Assembly (NCBI GenBank): GCA_016935315.1
Contig: JAFGRD010000037.1
Coordinates: 1 to 64,000 of the forward strand
Length of the DNA stretch: 64,000 nucleotides
Direction: 5' to 3'
Origin: Pirellulales bacterium
GTDB taxonomy: Bacteria; Planctomycetota; Planctomycetia; Pirellulales; Thermoguttaceae
Numbering within the stretch: the stretch's first letter is position 1; the number at the start of each line of letters is the position of its first letter. Under the pieces are notes generated by a model. The model worked only from the letters and a program-made list of their open reading frames with translations. It searched no databases and was not told where the DNA came from. Below, in pieces: positions 63,165-64,000 of this stretch. A program made the translations under genes and the position numbers.

Positions 63165-64000
63165 CCTGTTGCCGCGGAGCCGCCAGACGGACGATCAAGC
63201 GTTCGAGGATCAGTCGGGCGGGCAACGCGCTGGCCCCTTTCAGGTCGAGGTCGGCCTGAAGCAGCCAATCGTAGAGTTCGTTGCCGCGTTCACTCCCCAG
63301 ATGGCGAAGCTGGCGTTCCGCCTTCTTCAGCACAAACGCACGCACGCCCGCTTGCTCCAAGGCCGCTTGCAGCGAAATCCGGCGACCGCTCTGCTGTGCC
63401 TGGAGGACCAATCGGGTGGCGGCTGCAAGCCGTCGCAGCGAGGCCGAGATCTGTCCCAGCAGCCCGATCGGGCTTTCCCCGGCGGCCAACAGGCGGTCCA
63501 GCTGGATCATCGCGCCGCGAGCGTCGCCGGCCAACGCGGCGTCGAGCATCTCCCACACCGTTTTGGCTCGCCAGCCGCCCGCCAACTGGGTGACCATCTC
63601 GGGCGTGATTCGCTTGTCGGCGCCGACGACCAGGGCCAGCTTCGCCAGTTCTTGGTCCAGCAGCCCCAATTCGGGACCAATCACTTCCAGCAGCACCTCG
63701 ACGGCCGAAGGTGGAAGCTTCACTCGGTGTGCCTGTTGGGCCCAGGTTGCCAGCCAGCGGCTCAGCCCGGCAGCTCGGGGCGCGCTGCAATCGATCGCCA
63801 GGCCGTCGGCCGCCACGGCCTTGTGGAGCCGCGTGTTGCCGGGAAACGACTTCAACTCCAGCAGCAGCACGCCGGTGCGGGCCGGCCGGGCGACGTAGTC
63901 CTCCAACTCGGGCCGATATCGGCTGACGAATTCATCGGCCTCCTCGACCACGACCAGCCGTGTTCCGCCCCCGAACATGGCCACCGTCGACAACTCGTCA
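63154..64000 (-). CDS. holA: DNA polymerase III delta subunit HolA, 5' end beyond the window
   Basis: The 3' part of holA (about 282 residues seen; the N-terminus lies beyond base 64000). HolA is the clamp-loader subunit that opens the sliding clamp. Visible family parts are VVVEEADEFVSRY, the LLLELKSFPGNTRLHKAV segment, the AAA-type domain II-III (VKLPPSAVEVLLEVIGPELGLLDQELAKLALVVG), the TVWEMLDAALAGDARGAMIQLDRLLAAGESPIGLLGQI signature, and the C-terminal collar region. The usual length is about 340, so roughly 60 residues are missing. It overlaps the end of the lipoprotein gene by 11 bases. Confidence 0.9.
   Translation of the reverse strand, partial: DELSTVAMFGGGTRLVVVEEADEFVSRYRPELEDYVARPARTGVLLLELKSFPGNTRLHKAVAADGLAIDCSAPRAAGLSRWLATWAQQAHRVKLPPSAVEVLLEVIGPELGLLDQELAKLALVVGADKRITPEMVTQLAGGWRAKTVWEMLDAALAGDARGAMIQLDRLLAAGESPIGLLGQISASLRRLAAATRLVLQAQQSGRRISLQAALEQAGVRAFVLKKAERQLRHLGSERGNELYDWLLQADLDLKGASALPARLILERLIVRLAAPRQQVNA

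Overview
The window looks like a high-GC planctomycete chromosome segment, most like Pirellulales or Thermoguttaceae. This is inferred from gene content, not from a marker gene. The signs are a 5,182-residue surface protein with an LEPR-XLL-type N-terminus, PmoA/DUF6807, DUF1080 and ThuA proteins, an FG-GAP/VCBS secreted protein, a cysteine-rich secreted protein, and at least seven lipoproteins with a lipobox. No rRNA, tRNA or CRISPR array was recognised.

Layout. 1-4.1 kb (minus strand): a histidine kinase and an NtrC-type sigma54 activator overlap. Downstream lies a near-consensus sigma54 promoter, then a receiver-domain protein coupled to csrA, then a probable terminator. 4.1-5.4 kb: two thioredoxin-fold lipoproteins joined by an ATGA overlap. 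5.7-11.3 kb: an unknown lipoprotein, a CheY-like regulator, a gluzincin-like lipoprotein and an orphan iron-type solute-binding lipoprotein. 11.3-20.8 kb: a carbohydrate block with a GH106-like hydrolase, a six-hairpin-type protein, PmoA, DUF1080 and a VCBS protein. 20.9-25.5 kb: an EamA transporter, a glycyl radical enzyme with an unusual Cys-Val-Thr active-site motif, and a DUF4097 lipoprotein. 25.8-31.4 kb: acetolactate synthase large subunit, a large secreted protein, an HD-domain protein and a lone IS66-type TnpA. 31.4-35.0 kb: a gene-poor stretch with a dispersed hairpin repeat, then the cysteine-rich protein and a phosphate-selective-type porin. 35.0-43.7 kb: a membrane protein, a LarA-family enzyme, a DUF1080-ThuA fusion, the System II cytochrome c maturation pair CcsA and ResB, and a proline-rich protein. 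43.8-64 kb: ScpB with a roughly 130-residue acidic tail, the giant RTX/SdrD-B/GEVED/dockerin protein, a Tyr/Ser/Gly-rich lipoprotein behind a strong promoter and structured leader, and the 3' part of holA.

How it fits together. The left end reads as one signalling circuit: the kinase and NtrC-type activator could drive the sigma54 promoter that transcribes receiver-csrA, giving post-transcriptional control. The 11-21 kb genes are mostly secreted and fit extracellular glycan breakdown followed by sugar use, but no SusC/SusD pair is present. The rest is ordinary housekeeping mixed with surface proteins. The most notable points are the sigma54-csrA circuit, the atypical glycyl radical enzyme without a nearby activase, a 105-bp dispersed hairpin repeat in three copies, the LarA homologue that keeps its nickel-pincer residues, and the giant protein with peptidoglycan-binding-like and M15-like elements at its N-terminus.
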